64,000 bases of DNA from Candidatus Gastranaerophilales bacterium HUM_1 (GCA_002103105.1 DAAY01000003.1:248001-312000); one strand, 5' to 3'; shown: positions 34,925 through 44,854, numbered from the stretch's first letter. The notes: generated from the letters alone by a model not told the origin. Numbers and translations are program-made.

Positions 34925-35505
34925 AACTTTTTCCAACCATAAAGTTTTGCAAGTGAGTCGAAATCGGATTTAGCTAAAGTCTGGTTTCGACTTAATTTTG
35001 TAGGATACATAACACTCATTCTGTCAGAACTATGTGGAAGTCCAAGTGAATGGCCAATTTCATGAACCATAATTCTAAATACGGCATCTTTTCTTAGCAA
35101 TGCTCCATTCGGTGCATTATCAGCTATGTCAATTGTTGTCAAAACCATATACTGAGTGCAAGATCTTTCACTGCAAATCATTTTTACTTTTTTATAATAT
35201 GTAACACCTAAAGCGTTGTCGTGATTTGAAGATACAGAGGCATCTTTGACAAATCGAACTCTCAGTTGTGCTTTTTGTGCTTCGTTTACATAAATAAACC
35301 TAACTTTTCCATTAGTTACTTTCATCCAATAAGCAAATGCTTCTTTCATAAGTTCGGAGTTTCTGCTTCCCGAAGGAACATATGTATAAATTTGTTGTGG
35401 GTTTCTCCATCGTCTTTGTACGTTTACGTTGTTTGCAAAAACACTCGTTGTTGTAGAAATAAGAAAACATAAAATTAGTACAAGTGTTAATATAAATCTT
35501 TTCAT
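34921..35505 (-). CDS. Matrixin-like secreted metalloprotease
   Basis: A 194-residue protein with signal peptide (LTLVLILCFLISTTTSVFA) and a metzincin domain: AFAYWMKVTNGKVRFIYV, FRIMVHEIGHSLGLPHSS with the full HExxHxxGLxH zinc site, and the Met-turn SVMYP. The last part FDSLAKLYGW is shared with its neighbour. ATG 35505 lies one base after the stop of the upstream paralogue (TAATATG) with GGATGGGA as ribosome site, so the pair is cotranscribed and probably coupled. Confidence 0.9.
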   Translation of the reverse strand: MKRFILTLVLILCFLISTTTSVFANNVNVQRRWRNPQQIYTYVPSGSRNSELMKEAFAYWMKVTNGKVRFIYVNEAQKAQLRVRFVKDASVSSNHDNALGVTYYKKVKMICSERSCTQYMVLTTIDIADNAPNGALLRKDAVFRIMVHEIGHSLGLPHSSDRMSVMYPTKLSRNQTLAKSDFDSLAKLYGWKKF

Positions 35506-35506
35506 A

Positions 35507-36037
35507 TTAATCCCATCCATATAGTTTTTTCAATTGTTTCAAATCGTTTTTTGAAATTTCTTGTATGTCATTTTCTGCATAATACATTGCACTTTTGGGG
35601 TCTGAAGAATGCTCTAACCCTATTGCGTGTCCAACCTCGTGGAGCATTGTGGTATAAGCTTCATCTTTTCGAAGAGTTCGACCTTGTCTATCCTTCTCTG
35701 CAATATAAATTATCGCTTTTGTCATTTTTTTATTACTACCAACTACGGTTGATTTTGTTAATCCTATTGCTCTATCATGAGATTTAATTTGTTTTACAAA
35801 TACTACTTGTATTTGTGCAGTGTTAGGAGATTGCACAAATTTGAATCTTATGCGACCACCTGTTAATCTATCCCATTCCGAAAAGCTATGCTCCATCATT
35901 ACAGAGTATCTGTGATTAGGTTGAATATATGTTTTTATCATTCTAGGATTAAACCATTTTCCAGTGTATCCAATGGCGAAATTACAACTGTAAACCCATA
36001 GAAATACTAAGCTAAAAAATGCGAACATTTTTTTCAT
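35507..36037 (-). CDS. Matrixin-like secreted metalloprotease
   Basis: A 176-residue protein with signal peptide (MFAFFSLVFLWVYSCNFAIG) and metzincin domain: SFSEWDRLTGGRIRFKFV, TTMLHEVGHAIGLEHSSDPKSAMYY (complete HExxHxxGLxH and Met-turn) and a final LKQLKKLYGWD. It is the first gene of a two-gene minus-strand operon; the second encodes a diverged paralogue. ATG 36037 follows GAGAG; a GTG at 36043 is also in frame. Likely acts on host or neighbouring-cell proteins outside the cell, which is inference. Confidence 0.9.
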   Translation of the reverse strand: MKKMFAFFSLVFLWVYSCNFAIGYTGKWFNPRMIKTYIQPNHRYSVMMEHSFSEWDRLTGGRIRFKFVQSPNTAQIQVVFVKQIKSHDRAIGLTKSTVVGSNKKMTKAIIYIAEKDRQGRTLRKDEAYTTMLHEVGHAIGLEHSSDPKSAMYYAENDIQEISKNDLKQLKKLYGWD

Positions 36038-36141
36038 AAGCACTCTCTTCTTTTTCTTTTACACATTTTATAGTGTCGGTTTTTTTGCGATAAAAATTTA
36101 ATAAAAAAGCGTTAACCTTATTAAAACTTTACAAAGTAATA

Positions 36142-36171
36142 TTGAAAAACATTATTAAAGTGAACTATAAT
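36142..36171 (+). promoter_or_regulatory. Promoter of the UvrD-like helicase gene
   Basis: TTGAAA (36142-36147) and TATAAT (36166-36171) are separated by 18 bp. The transcript would begin near 36178, which excludes the in-frame TTG at 36142 as start and supports ATG 36190. Confidence 0.65.
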
Positions 36172-36189
36172 AAGCGGGTAGGGGATTTT

Positions 36190-38190
36190 ATGCCAGAAGA
36201 GATTATTACAACAAAAGATACTCAACGAAAAAAGTATGTTCTTAAAAAGCGACCAGTAATAAAAACTGATTACAAAGTTAATTATGGGGAAGATTTAAAT
36301 GAAGCTCAATTGGAGGCTATTAAATCTAAAGATGGTCCTATTTTGGTAATTGCGGGTGCTGGCTCTGGGAAAACTAAAACTTTAACGTATAGAGTTGCTA
36401 GATTAATTGAAGATGGTATTAAGCCTGAAAATATTTTGCTTTTAACATTTACCAAAAAAGCAGCAGCAGAAATGTTATCTAGAGCAACAATTGTTTTAGA
36501 TAATAGGTGCGAAAAAGTGGCAGGAGGAACATTCCACTCTTTTGCAAATATAATTTTGAGAAAATATTCTAAACTTTTAGGATTGAAGAACAATTTTACT
36601 ATAATGGATAGGGCTGATTGTGAGGATGTGATTAATCATATTGTTGGGCAATTATTCCCTAAAAAGGAGAAAAGATTTCCTAAAAAATCTACCCTTTTAG
36701 ATATTTATTCAAAAAGTATAAATAAAGTTACTCCAACAAAACAAATTATCGCTGATGAATTCCCTCAGTTTGCACATTGTGAAGATAAAATTATTGAAGT
36801 TCATAAAGCTTATGTTGCGTATAAAAGAGAAAATTCTGTTCTTGATTATGATGATTTGCTTTTGTATATAAAATTATTGCTTGAAAATAATGATGGGCTT
36901 CGAAAAAGATTATCAAATGAATATAAATACATTATGGTTGATGAGTATCAAGATACGAATACGCTTCAAGCAGATGTAATAAGACTTTTAGCTTCTGAAC
37001 ATAATAACATTATGGCAGTAGGAGATGATGCTCAAAGTATTTATTCTTTCAGGGGAGCAAATTATAGAAATATTTTAGATTTTCCAAGACTTTTTGAAAA
37101 TACAAAAATTATAAAACTTGAGCAAAATTATCGTAGTACCCAAAATATTTTGAAATTGACAAATGAAATTATTTCAAAGGCAAAAGAAAAATATACAAAA
37201 AATTTATTTTCAAATATAGTATCGCCACAAGTTCCAGCGTTAATTTGTGCAAAAGATACTCAGATGGAAGCAGATTTTATTTGCCAAAGAATTTTGGAGC
37301 TTTTGGATGAAGATATAAGCTTATCTGATATTTGTGTATTAACAAGAAATGCAAGAATGTCGTATAACTTAGAGATTGAGCTTTCAAAAAGAGCTATTCC
37401 TTTTCAAAAATTTGGCGGTCCAAAATTTATGGAAACAGCTCATATAAAAGATGTTGTGGCTCATTTGAGAGTTATTTTAAATCCAGATGATGTGATAAGT
37501 TTAACAAGAATTTTACTTCTCTTAAAAGGAGTTGGGGCATCTACTGTCAATAATATAATGCCAATAATAAAAGGAGATTTAAAGCCCGATATTAAGCTTT
37601 TGCCTTCTAATAAATCTCAAAGTTTAACTCCTTTATTTAAAACTCTTGGACAACTTCGAGATTATTCTACAACCAAAAAGCCCGAAGAAATTGTTTCTGC
37701 CATAATAAATTACTATCGCCCAATCTTGAAAGATAAATATGATGATTTTTCAAAAAGAGAAAAGGACTTGGATCATTTTGAATATTTATCAACCCAATAT
37801 AGCAATTTAGAAGATTTTATTAGCGATTTAGCTTTAGAACCTCCAGATGCGAGTGTTGAGGGAATGTATAAAAAGAATTCTGATGATGAAGCTCTAACAA
37901 TTTCTACAATCCATTCTGCAAAAGGTTTAGAGTGGGATAGTGTTTTTATAATTGGTGCCGTAGATGGTAGATTCCCAAGTGCATATTCATTCAATTCGGA
38001 AGAAGAAATGGATGAAGAACTTCGGCTTATGTATGTGGCAACGACACGTGCTAAAAATAACTTGTACATTACTTATCCCGTAGATATGTACGATTATTCA
38101 ATGAATATGGTATTGTCAAAACCATCTAGATTTTTAGACGGAATACCTGATGACATCTTAGAACGATGGGATATTACAGAAGAGGAATAA
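36190..38190 (+). CDS. UvrD/Rep/PcrA-family DNA helicase
   Basis: A 666-residue superfamily 1A helicase: Q-motif LNEAQLEAI, Walker A VIAGAGSGKTKTLTYR, motif Ia LLTFTKKAAAEM, Walker B IMVDEYQDTN, motif III AVGDDAQSIYSFRGA, motif IV KLEQNYRS, motif V ISTIHSAKGLEWDSVFI and motif VI ELRLMYVATTRAKNNL. It unwinds DNA 3'-5' in repair or replication restart. It is shorter than E. coli UvrD (720). The start is ATG 36190 after TAGGGGA. rnhA follows 6 bp after its stop. Confidence 0.93.
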   Translation: MPEEIITTKDTQRKKYVLKKRPVIKTDYKVNYGEDLNEAQLEAIKSKDGPILVIAGAGSGKTKTLTYRVARLIEDGIKPENILLLTFTKKAAAEMLSRATIVLDNRCEKVAGGTFHSFANIILRKYSKLLGLKNNFTIMDRADCEDVINHIVGQLFPKKEKRFPKKSTLLDIYSKSINKVTPTKQIIADEFPQFAHCEDKIIEVHKAYVAYKRENSVLDYDDLLLYIKLLLENNDGLRKRLSNEYKYIMVDEYQDTNTLQADVIRLLASEHNNIMAVGDDAQSIYSFRGANYRNILDFPRLFENTKIIKLEQNYRSTQNILKLTNEIISKAKEKYTKNLFSNIVSPQVPALICAKDTQMEADFICQRILELLDEDISLSDICVLTRNARMSYNLEIELSKRAIPFQKFGGPKFMETAHIKDVVAHLRVILNPDDVISLTRILLLLKGVGASTVNNIMPIIKGDLKPDIKLLPSNKSQSLTPLFKTLGQLRDYSTTKKPEEIVSAIINYYRPILKDKYDDFSKREKDLDHFEYLSTQYSNLEDFISDLALEPPDASVEGMYKKNSDDEALTISTIHSAKGLEWDSVFIIGAVDGRFPSAYSFNSEEEMDEELRLMYVATTRAKNNLYITYPVDMYDYSMNMVLSKPSRFLDGIPDDILERWDITEEE

Positions 38191-38196
38191 TAAATA

Positions 38197-38670
38197 ATGA
38201 TAATAAAAATTTATACAGATGGTGCTTGCAGTGGAAACCCTGGCAAAGGTGGTTATGGAACTATTTTGTATGCCGAGGATGAAAATGGGAATGTTCACAA
38301 AAAAGAATTGACTCAAGGTTATAAAGTTACAACAAATAATAGGATGGAACTTTTAGCTGCGATTGTTGGGTTGGAAGCGTTAAAAAAGCCAAGTACTGTT
38401 GAATTGACTTCTGATTCAAAATATTTAGTTGATGCATTTAATCAAAAATGGATTGATGGGTGGATTAAAAGAGGATGGAAAGGTTCAAATAAACAGCCTG
38501 TAAAAAATCAAGATTTATGGAAACGCTTGTTGAAGGCAAAAGAACCTCACAGTGTTAAATTTATTTGGGTTAAGGGACATAACGGGCATGAATTTAATGA
38601 GCGTTGTGACCAGATGGCTGTTGCTTCTGCAAATAGTGATAACTTGTTAGATGATACGGGATGTATTTAG
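38197..38670 (+). CDS. rnhA: Ribonuclease HI
   Basis: A 157-residue RNase H: catalytic Asp8 in IYTDGACSGNPG, Glu in NNRMELLAA, Asp in LTSDSKYLVDA and Asp in FNERCDQMA, with the basic WIDGWIKRGWKGSNKQPVKN loop (handle region). It cleaves RNA in RNA-DNA hybrids such as R-loops and Okazaki primers. It forms an operon with the helicase gene, which is a sensible functional pairing. Confidence 0.96.
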   Translation: MIIKIYTDGACSGNPGKGGYGTILYAEDENGNVHKKELTQGYKVTTNNRMELLAAIVGLEALKKPSTVELTSDSKYLVDAFNQKWIDGWIKRGWKGSNKQPVKNQDLWKRLLKAKEPHSVKFIWVKGHNGHEFNERCDQMAVASANSDNLLDDTGCI

Positions 38671-38714
38671 AATCCTTAAACTGTTAAAAATTTGTTACAA
38701 GCGTAGAAAATAAT

Positions 38715-38743
38715 TTGAAACTCAGTTATGTTTGCTATATGAT
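38715..38743 (+). promoter_or_regulatory. Promoter of the 38807 membrane-protein gene
   Basis: TTGAAA (38715-38720) and TATGAT (38738-38743) are separated by exactly 17 bp, about 65 bp before the start. The pieces AACTCA/TGAGTT and CGTAG/CTACG within 38702-38754 could also fold into a stem across the promoter. Confidence 0.65.
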
Positions 38744-38806
38744 TGAGTTCTACGAAAATGAATTGTAAAATTTCACATTAACCGAAAAGGAATCTTGGAG
38801 AAGAAA

Positions 38807-39736
38807 ATGAAAATTACCTCAATGAACACTATTAGTTTTGAAGCTCAAAAAGCAGAAGCTCAGGTCGTTGATAAGAATAAAAAAGGTCATAAAAAAGAAA
38901 AGAAATATGTTGACCCATTAGCGAATTGGCCAATGAGAGGTTTGGGTTATACAAATGATATTGGCGTTGCGATTAGTGAAATTGCTCCAACTGCATCAAG
39001 ACTTTTCTGGGTTCCATCGTTGATGTATTTCGGTGCAGATGTTTATGATAAATACAAAAATAAGGGAAATAAATATGACCCAAATGGGCCAAGAGCATTT
39101 TCTCAAGCTGTATTCCAAGCCTTTGCAAGTATAATTCTTCCTGCGACTTTTGGTCATATTGGGCAGAGTGCGTTTTCTCAAATAGATAAATATAGAGGAG
39201 AAAAAATTTCTACAAATGCAAAAGAACAAACTCTTCGTTTTATCAAACATCATGCGGCGGAACATGATATTTTTAATACCGCACGAAACAAAGAAGATAT
39301 TGTAGATAATTTTGTACGAAATTTTGAAATCTTCTCAAAAGATAAAAAAGAAGCATACAAAAACAAAAATATTTTTGTTAAAACATATGACAAGTTATTG
39401 GCGAATTGTAAGCGTGGTGCTATTGCAAATACCGAACCTGAAAAGTTAAAAGCCTTTGCGAAACGAGAATTTACAAAAGTTCTAGAGTCTTGTACAAATA
39501 AAGAGGCTTTGGGTGCGAACCTTGATAAACAAATTTTCAAACTAAAAGCTTGGAAATCATTGGGTTCTTTTGCTGTATTATTGTTGACTGTAAAACCTAT
39601 TGATATGTTTACTGAAAATATTATTATTAAAAAGTGTGTAAAACCACAAATGGATTATTTTAATAAACAGCATTCAAAAATGGAAAATTTTGCACAATAT
39701 AAACAAGAAGAAAAAGCTTCAGAGAAAACAGCTTAA
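38807..39736 (+). CDS. Lineage-type membrane protein of unknown function
   Basis: A 309-residue protein beginning MKITSMNTISFEAQKAEAQ, followed by a Lys-rich stretch, two or three hydrophobic segments (ASRLFWVPSLMYFGADVY, FQAFASIILPATFGHIG, and SLGSFAVLLLTVKPIDMF near the end) and a basic/acidic central helical region. ATG 38807 follows GGAGAAG; a TTG at 38795 is in frame. The N-terminus lacks a cleavable signal. I know no family; the composition suggests an inner-membrane protein restricted to this lineage. Confidence 0.75.
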   Translation: MKITSMNTISFEAQKAEAQVVDKNKKGHKKEKKYVDPLANWPMRGLGYTNDIGVAISEIAPTASRLFWVPSLMYFGADVYDKYKNKGNKYDPNGPRAFSQAVFQAFASIILPATFGHIGQSAFSQIDKYRGEKISTNAKEQTLRFIKHHAAEHDIFNTARNKEDIVDNFVRNFEIFSKDKKEAYKNKNIFVKTYDKLLANCKRGAIANTEPEKLKAFAKREFTKVLESCTNKEALGANLDKQIFKLKAWKSLGSFAVLLLTVKPIDMFTENIIIKKCVKPQMDYFNKQHSKMENFAQYKQEEKASEKTA

Positions 39737-39793
39737 TTCCCTCTTTTCATAATTTAGTAATAATGTTAATATTATTTTGGAAGGGTGAAAATT

Positions 39794-41092
39794 ATGCAAG
39801 AAATTAAGTGTCCAAAATGTGGTGAAGTTTTTCAAGTTGATGAATCTGGGTATTCAGCAATTGTTCAACAAGTTCGTGATAAAGAGTTCTCTAAAGAATT
39901 GAAAAGTAGAGAAGCTCAGTTTGAGTTGGAGAAAGATAATGCTGTTCAGTTGGCTAAACTTGCTATTGAAAAGGATTTAAGTGAAAAACTTATACAAAAA
40001 GATTCTGAAATTGCAAAATTGAAAGCTGATATTACGACAGAACAAATATCTAAAAAGTCTGAAATTAGTGAAACTATTGCCCAAAAAGATAAAGAAATAG
40101 TTGAATTGAAAAATAAATTGGCAAGTTTTGATAAAGATAAAGAACTTGAATTAACAAAACTTGTTAACAAAATGAACACAGAACTTTCTGAAAAAGATAC
40201 TTGTATTGCAAAACTCAATAACGAAAAAGAATTAACTCAAAAAGAATCCCAATTAAAAGAACAGTCTTTGAAAGATCAATATGAAGAAAAACTTAGATTT
40301 AAAGATGAAGAAATTGCGAGATACAAAGATTTTAAGGCGAAACTTTCAACTAAAATGGTTGGAGAGAGTCTTGAACAACATTGCGAGATTGAATTTAATA
40401 AGCTAAGAGCGACTGGATTTCAAAGAGCATATTTTGAAAAAGATAATGATGCAAAAACTGGTAGTAAAGGGGATTATATTTATCGAGAAAGCGACCCTGA
40501 AGGTGGGGAATTTATCTCAATAATGTTTGAGATGAAAAACGAAATGGACTCAACTTCTACCAAAAAGAAGAATGAAGATTTTTTGAAAGAATTAGATAAA
40601 GACCGCAGAGAAAAAAAATGTGAATATGCTGTTCTTGTATCATTATTAGAACCAGAAAATGAATTATATAATTCTGGAATTGTGGATATGTCGCATCGTT
40701 ATCCTAAAATGTATGTTATTCGTCCTCAATTTTTTATTCCTATAATTACATTGTTGCGTAATGCATCTTTAAATTCTTTAGAATATCGAAAGGAATTAGC
40801 TGTAATTAAGGCTCAAAATATTGATGTTTCTAATTTTGAGGCTCAGATGAATGATTTTAAAGAAAAATTTGCCAAAAATTATGAACTTGCTAGTAGAAAA
40901 TTCAAGACTGCAATTGAAGAAATTGATAAAACGATAGATCATTTACAAAAAACAAAAGAAGCTCTATTGTCCTCAGAAAACAATCTTCGTCTTGCAAATA
41001 GTAAAGCGGAGGATTTAACAATTAAACGCTTAACAAGAAATAATCCGACTATGGAAGCAAAGTTTGCGGAGTTGAATAATTCTGAAAAATAA
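39794..41092 (+). CDS. DUF2130-family protein (coiled coil plus nuclease-like domain)
   Basis: A 432-residue protein with an N-terminal CxxC zinc-ribbon stub ([13 protein letters not shown]), a long coiled coil (about 30-195, Glu/Lys/Ile-rich) and the DUF2130 core ([71 protein letters not shown]). The D-x(n)-ExK pattern (GDYI ... FEMKNE) suits a PD-(D/E)XK-like nuclease fold. Its role is not known. ATG 39794 is used with GAAGGG; a GTG at 39785 is in frame. Confidence 0.85.
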   Translation: MQEIKCPKCGEVFQVDESGYSAIVQQVRDKEFSKELKSREAQFELEKDNAVQLAKLAIEKDLSEKLIQKDSEIAKLKADITTEQISKKSEISETIAQKDKEIVELKNKLASFDKDKELELTKLVNKMNTELSEKDTCIAKLNNEKELTQKESQLKEQSLKDQYEEKLRFKDEEIARYKDFKAKLSTKMVGESLEQHCEIEFNKLRATGFQRAYFEKDNDAKTGSKGDYIYRESDPEGGEFISIMFEMKNEMDSTSTKKKNEDFLKELDKDRREKKCEYAVLVSLLEPENELYNSGIVDMSHRYPKMYVIRPQFFIPIITLLRNASLNSLEYRKELAVIKAQNIDVSNFEAQMNDFKEKFAKNYELASRKFKTAIEEIDKTIDHLQKTKEALLSSENNLRLANSKAEDLTIKRLTRNNPTMEAKFAELNNSEK

Positions 41093-41093
41093 A

Positions 41094-42758
41094 TTATTTT
41101 ATTGTTTTTATTTCATTAACAATTTTACTCATTGGGGTCGCCCAGCCTGAAATTTTAGGACAAATAAATGGTTTAACAGAGGTTAGCCATCCAGAATCTT
41201 TTCCTGCTAAATTATACCAACGGAATTCGTATTGCCAGTTAAATAATCCGAATGTTTTTAGTCCTAATGCTCCAGCGAGGTTTAATAAACAGTTATCGGC
41301 TGTCACTACAACATCCAAGTTCATCATTGCTGCTGCCGTGTCTTCAAAATTTTTGAAGTCTTTTGCTATATTGTGTACTTTGTGGCTTTTAAAACATTCA
41401 AACGCATCGTCTGGAATATCTTTGGTCAAAGAATAAATTTCTATATTATCTAGCTTATCTAGCATCAAAAATTCGTCAATTGGGATATCTCTAAAATGAT
41501 TGCCGATAGGGCTTCCTTTGAAGCTAATTCCGACTTTTAATTTGTCTGTATTAAAATATTTTTCTTTTGCTTTTTGAATTTCTTCTTCTTTAACTTTGAT
41601 AAAGCCTTCTCCAACTGAAATGTTATCTTTTTCAAGGTTTAATGCTACTGGGATTGACATTGAAGGAATCCAACAGTCATATTTTAACTTACTAAGGTCG
41701 GTTGAACTTTTTGATAAAACTTCTACTCCTAAATCATTATCTTTTAGCAGTGGATAAATTGCATCTTGAACAACGAAAATAACATGTTTTGCCATTTTAA
41801 CAAGTCTTGACATATAACCCCACATAAGGAATGTATCTCCAAAGCCTTGTTCAAAATATACCAGAATTGTTGAGTTATATAAGCTTTTATCGCCTTTCCA
41901 TTCTTGTTTTGAAAGTTTTGGAAATGCGGTAGGATTTGTTTCTTTTTGAAATCTTGAACCAAAGTATTTTTTCCATCCATCAAAATCCGAACGTCTTAAA
42001 CAAAAAGCGGCGTAGTCATATTTGTCATCGTTGTTAATCTTTCCAAGTTCAAAAACTCTATTCCAATATTTTTTTCCTGTTTCAGAATCGTTAATTCTGA
42101 CAGCCAAGATGGTAACATTTTTGGCATAAAGTTTTGTATTTGGTTCAAGTTCAGAAGCTTTAACAAAACAGTCCATGGATTTTTTCGCTAGAGAAATATC
42201 TGTCATTTGTTGAGAATATAACTTGTTATAATAACAACCTAACAAATTGTAATCTTGTGCTGATGGTACGCAATCTGGAGCATTAAAATATTTTTCCATA
42301 AAGAAAATGGTTTTTTTGCAATCATTTTTTTTGTCGTAAAAATCAGCCAAAAATTTATAAACATCTTCATCCTCGGGTACTGTTTGTTCGAGGTGTTTAA
42401 TTAACTCTGTTGCCAAGTCATAAAGTTTGAGTTGATTTAAACATTCAATATAATTTTTTAAAAGATCTACGTCCTCTTGGCAATATTTGAATAATGCTGT
42501 ATAGCAAATCAAGGCGTTAGAGTAATCTTTTTTCTCAAAAAATTTGTCTGCAATTTCTAACATTTTCATTATGAACAATGCTTCGCAAGCTCCCATTTCT
42601 TCGGAAACGGGTTTTGCGTAGTTTTTGTCTGTTTGAATTGAGGCAAGGTTGTTCATGTAGGTTTCAAAGTAGTTGATTCCTTCTATAATTTTTTCTTGAT
42701 CTAATAGAGAAATCCAAATAGAACGATTCAATTTAAGTAATAAAAAATTATCTATCAT
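41094..42758 (-). CDS. TPR protein with GT-B glycosyltransferase-like C-terminus
   Basis: A 554-residue protein. Residues about 60-270 are TPR-like helical pairs (FFEKKDYSNALICYTALFKYC, LLGCYYNKLYS). Residues about 295-550 resemble the C-terminal half of heptosyltransferase/OGT-like GT-B folds: STILVYFEQGFGDTFLMWGY, KVGISFKGSPIGNHFRDIP and the nucleotide-site segment VVTADNCLLNLAGALGLKTFGLF. No signal peptide. It could glycosylate proteins or envelope sugars. It converges on the DUF2130 gene with a 1-bp gap. Confidence 0.82.
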   Translation of the reverse strand: MIDNFLLLKLNRSIWISLLDQEKIIEGINYFETYMNNLASIQTDKNYAKPVSEEMGACEALFIMKMLEIADKFFEKKDYSNALICYTALFKYCQEDVDLLKNYIECLNQLKLYDLATELIKHLEQTVPEDEDVYKFLADFYDKKNDCKKTIFFMEKYFNAPDCVPSAQDYNLLGCYYNKLYSQQMTDISLAKKSMDCFVKASELEPNTKLYAKNVTILAVRINDSETGKKYWNRVFELGKINNDDKYDYAAFCLRRSDFDGWKKYFGSRFQKETNPTAFPKLSKQEWKGDKSLYNSTILVYFEQGFGDTFLMWGYMSRLVKMAKHVIFVVQDAIYPLLKDNDLGVEVLSKSSTDLSKLKYDCWIPSMSIPVALNLEKDNISVGEGFIKVKEEEIQKAKEKYFNTDKLKVGISFKGSPIGNHFRDIPIDEFLMLDKLDNIEIYSLTKDIPDDAFECFKSHKVHNIAKDFKNFEDTAAAMMNLDVVVTADNCLLNLAGALGLKTFGLFNWQYEFRWYNLAGKDSGWLTSVKPFICPKISGWATPMSKIVNEIKTIK

Positions 42759-42859
42759 AATCCAACCTATAAAATATGCTATACTACAACGTTTTTAGTA
42801 TAAAACATATTTACTTTTTTTTATTCATTCAATTAATCGATTTTTAGTGTAAAAATTTT

Positions 42860-42888
42860 TTGACAACTTTGTTATCATTTTATAAAAT
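42860..42888 (+). promoter_or_regulatory. Promoter of the carbonic anhydrase gene
   Basis: A consensus TTGACA (42860-42865) is 17 bp from TAAAAT (42883-42888). The transcript would begin near 42895, which supports ATG 42910 over the in-frame GTG at 42889. Confidence 0.7.
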
Positions 42889-42909
42889 GTGAAAAAGGGA
42901 GAACTGAAA

Positions 42910-43515
42910 ATGAATATACCAGAAAAAGCACAAAATGAATTAGATAAATTATTAAAGGGAAATAAAAATTTTATAAATGGTACTCCGACTGCAAAAAATA
43001 TGAGCCTTTCAACATTACAAAAACTCGCTCTATATCAAGAACCTTACGCTTGTGTTTTAAGTTGTTCTGATTCTAGGGTTGTTCCAGAAATTATTTTTGA
43101 TTGCGGAATAGGAGAACTTTTTGTTGTTAGGGTCGCAGGAATTACTGTTGGCCCAAACATCTTGGAAAGTCTTGAATATGCAGTGAAAAAGCTCCATGTT
43201 CCTCTTTTGATATTGTTAGGTCATGATGATTGTGGTGTAATGTCTTATGCAAACGAGCATTATCCAGAAATTACAGATAATTTTCAATCAATTCTAAAAT
43301 GTGTATATCCAGTAATTGATCATGCTGGTCAAATGGGATGTAATAACAAATTTGCACGAAAACATACCGTGTGGGTTGAGGATTATATCATGCAGAATTC
43401 TGAAATAATTAAATCTGCTGTTGATAGTGGAGATTTATATATTGCAAAATGTCACTTTGACCATAACACTGGTGAAGTTTATTTGATTGATAGAGATTTG
43501 AATAAGGTTACTTAA
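42910..43515 (+). CDS. Beta-class carbonic anhydrase
   Basis: A 201-residue beta carbonic anhydrase interconverting CO2 and bicarbonate. Zinc ligands are Cys in VLSCSDSRV, His and Cys in LLGHDDCGVM; the Asp-Arg dyad of SDSR and FVVRVAGITVGP are also present. AGGGAGAACTG precedes the ATG. It stands alone; its 3' end overlaps the thioredoxin gene by 8 bp in convergent orientation. Bicarbonate supply for carboxylases is the likely role. Confidence 0.94.
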   Translation: MNIPEKAQNELDKLLKGNKNFINGTPTAKNMSLSTLQKLALYQEPYACVLSCSDSRVVPEIIFDCGIGELFVVRVAGITVGPNILESLEYAVKKLHVPLLILLGHDDCGVMSYANEHYPEITDNFQSILKCVYPVIDHAGQMGCNNKFARKHTVWVEDYIMQNSEIIKSAVDSGDLYIAKCHFDHNTGEVYLIDRDLNKVT

Positions 43516-43813
43516 TGTAATCCATTAATCTATTTAGTAATTGGGATTTTTCGTGGAACCCGACAAATTGAGCAATTTTTTCTCCGTCTTTGAGAAGAAT
43601 GAATGTTGGGAACCCGTTAATCCCAAATTTTTGTACTAAATTTGGGCATTCATCTCCGTCAACCAAACCAATCCACATATCAGATTCCTTAAATCCTTCA
43701 AGTTCTATCCTTTGATTTCTGCAATATGTACACCAAGTGGTATAAAATTCTATAAGTTTTAATCCTTTAGAAGTTTCATTCTCAAAATTATCATTATTTA
43801 ATTCTACTAGCAC
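43508..43813 (-). CDS. Thioredoxin-like protein with CTYC active site
   Basis: A 101-residue thioredoxin fold: VELNNDNFENETS, IEFYTTWCTYCRNQ, KFGINGFPTFILLKDGEKI and a final helix. The active site is WCTYC rather than WCGPC, and the cis-Pro is kept, so it may be tuned towards another redox partner. GTG 43813 is preferred because GGAGGT lies 5 nt before it; the ATG at 43825 would put that site inside the gene. Confidence 0.88.
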   Translation of the reverse strand: MLVELNNDNFENETSKGLKLIEFYTTWCTYCRNQRIELEGFKESDMWIGLVDGDECPNLVQKFGINGFPTFILLKDGEKIAQFVGFHEKSQLLNRLMDYIK

Positions 43814-43881
43814 AATGACCTCCATTTTCGGTAAGTTTATTTTATCTCAAGTTTAAAATATTTATATTGAACAATTGGGGA

Positions 43882-44793
43882 TTAGTATCTTAATGGGATT
43901 TTAGAGCGACAAACTTCTTTGTCTTCATATCCAAAATTTAAGAGCATTCTATTTGTACTTGTGTAGAAAATATTTTCATCAAAAGTTGGACCAATGTTTA
44001 TGGATGTCACTGATTCTTTAGAAAATTTGTATTCTAAATATGGTACAAATAATCCATTTTTTTCTACTACTTTTGTTGGCTTAGAATTTTCTACGCCAAA
44101 GGCATTTACAATAACGATTCTGTATTCGTGTTCATTTTTGAATTGAGGGTTTTTGAAAAATATACTCACAATACTTAAAACATCAATAAGCTCAAATAAA
44201 ATATCAAATAATTTAACTTCATTAGTCTTTTTACATTTCAATGCTCGGTTAAAAAGCATATTCCACTTTTTAAAAATTGCGTGAATTATTTTAATCTGTT
44301 TTTGTTTGTCATATATAACACTTCCAAAAATTGGTAGGTATTTGTTTTCAGTCATTTCATCAATGAGTTTCTTTTTGTCAAACCCAATATTATAGCCAGT
44401 ATAATTTTTCCCTTTTGCATAGTTGTTCCAAAGAGTTAGGTTATCACTTTCTGTTGAAAAAGAAGTTGTGAAATATTCTAGTTTATTACGAAAATCATTC
44501 TCGCCATCGACAATGTGTTTGTACTTGTTACTAAAATGAGTTTTGATTTTTCCAAATAAATCTGGATTAAGTTCAGGAATTTCATCTATCAATTTAACTA
44601 TTAAACGGTAAGAATAAGCGATTTCTTCTTTATCATTAAGATATAGAGCATTAGAAAAACGCAAAGTCCCTCCTGATAAGATATTCAATAACTTTTCAGG
44701 TTTGGTATAGTGGTAAATTGTGCAATTTTTGTCAGTGTCTAAAACCTTTTTTATTTTAGGAATTTTTTCCAGCAAATCATCATAATAAGACAT
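43882..44793 (-). CDS. DUF2971-family protein
   Basis: A 303-residue protein with the DUF2971 pattern: IYHYTKPEKLLNILSGGTLRFSNALYLNDKEEIAY near the N-terminus and LTLWNNYAKGKNYTGYNIGFDKKKL later, then a region with FKNEHEYRIV. Members occur in accessory gene clusters, sometimes with defence genes, but no function is settled. GAGGT precedes the ATG. It lies 61 bp after the small 52-residue gene on the same strand. Confidence 0.85.
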   Translation of the reverse strand: MSYYDDLLEKIPKIKKVLDTDKNCTIYHYTKPEKLLNILSGGTLRFSNALYLNDKEEIAYSYRLIVKLIDEIPELNPDLFGKIKTHFSNKYKHIVDGENDFRNKLEYFTTSFSTESDNLTLWNNYAKGKNYTGYNIGFDKKKLIDEMTENKYLPIFGSVIYDKQKQIKIIHAIFKKWNMLFNRALKCKKTNEVKLFDILFELIDVLSIVSIFFKNPQFKNEHEYRIVIVNAFGVENSKPTKVVEKNGLFVPYLEYKFSKESVTSINIGPTFDENIFYTSTNRMLLNFGYEDKEVCRSKIPLRY

Positions 44794-44854
44794 AAAGAAA
44801 CCTCTTTAAACTATATTCTTATTATAACATATTTTGCACTTTTTTACGAAAATA

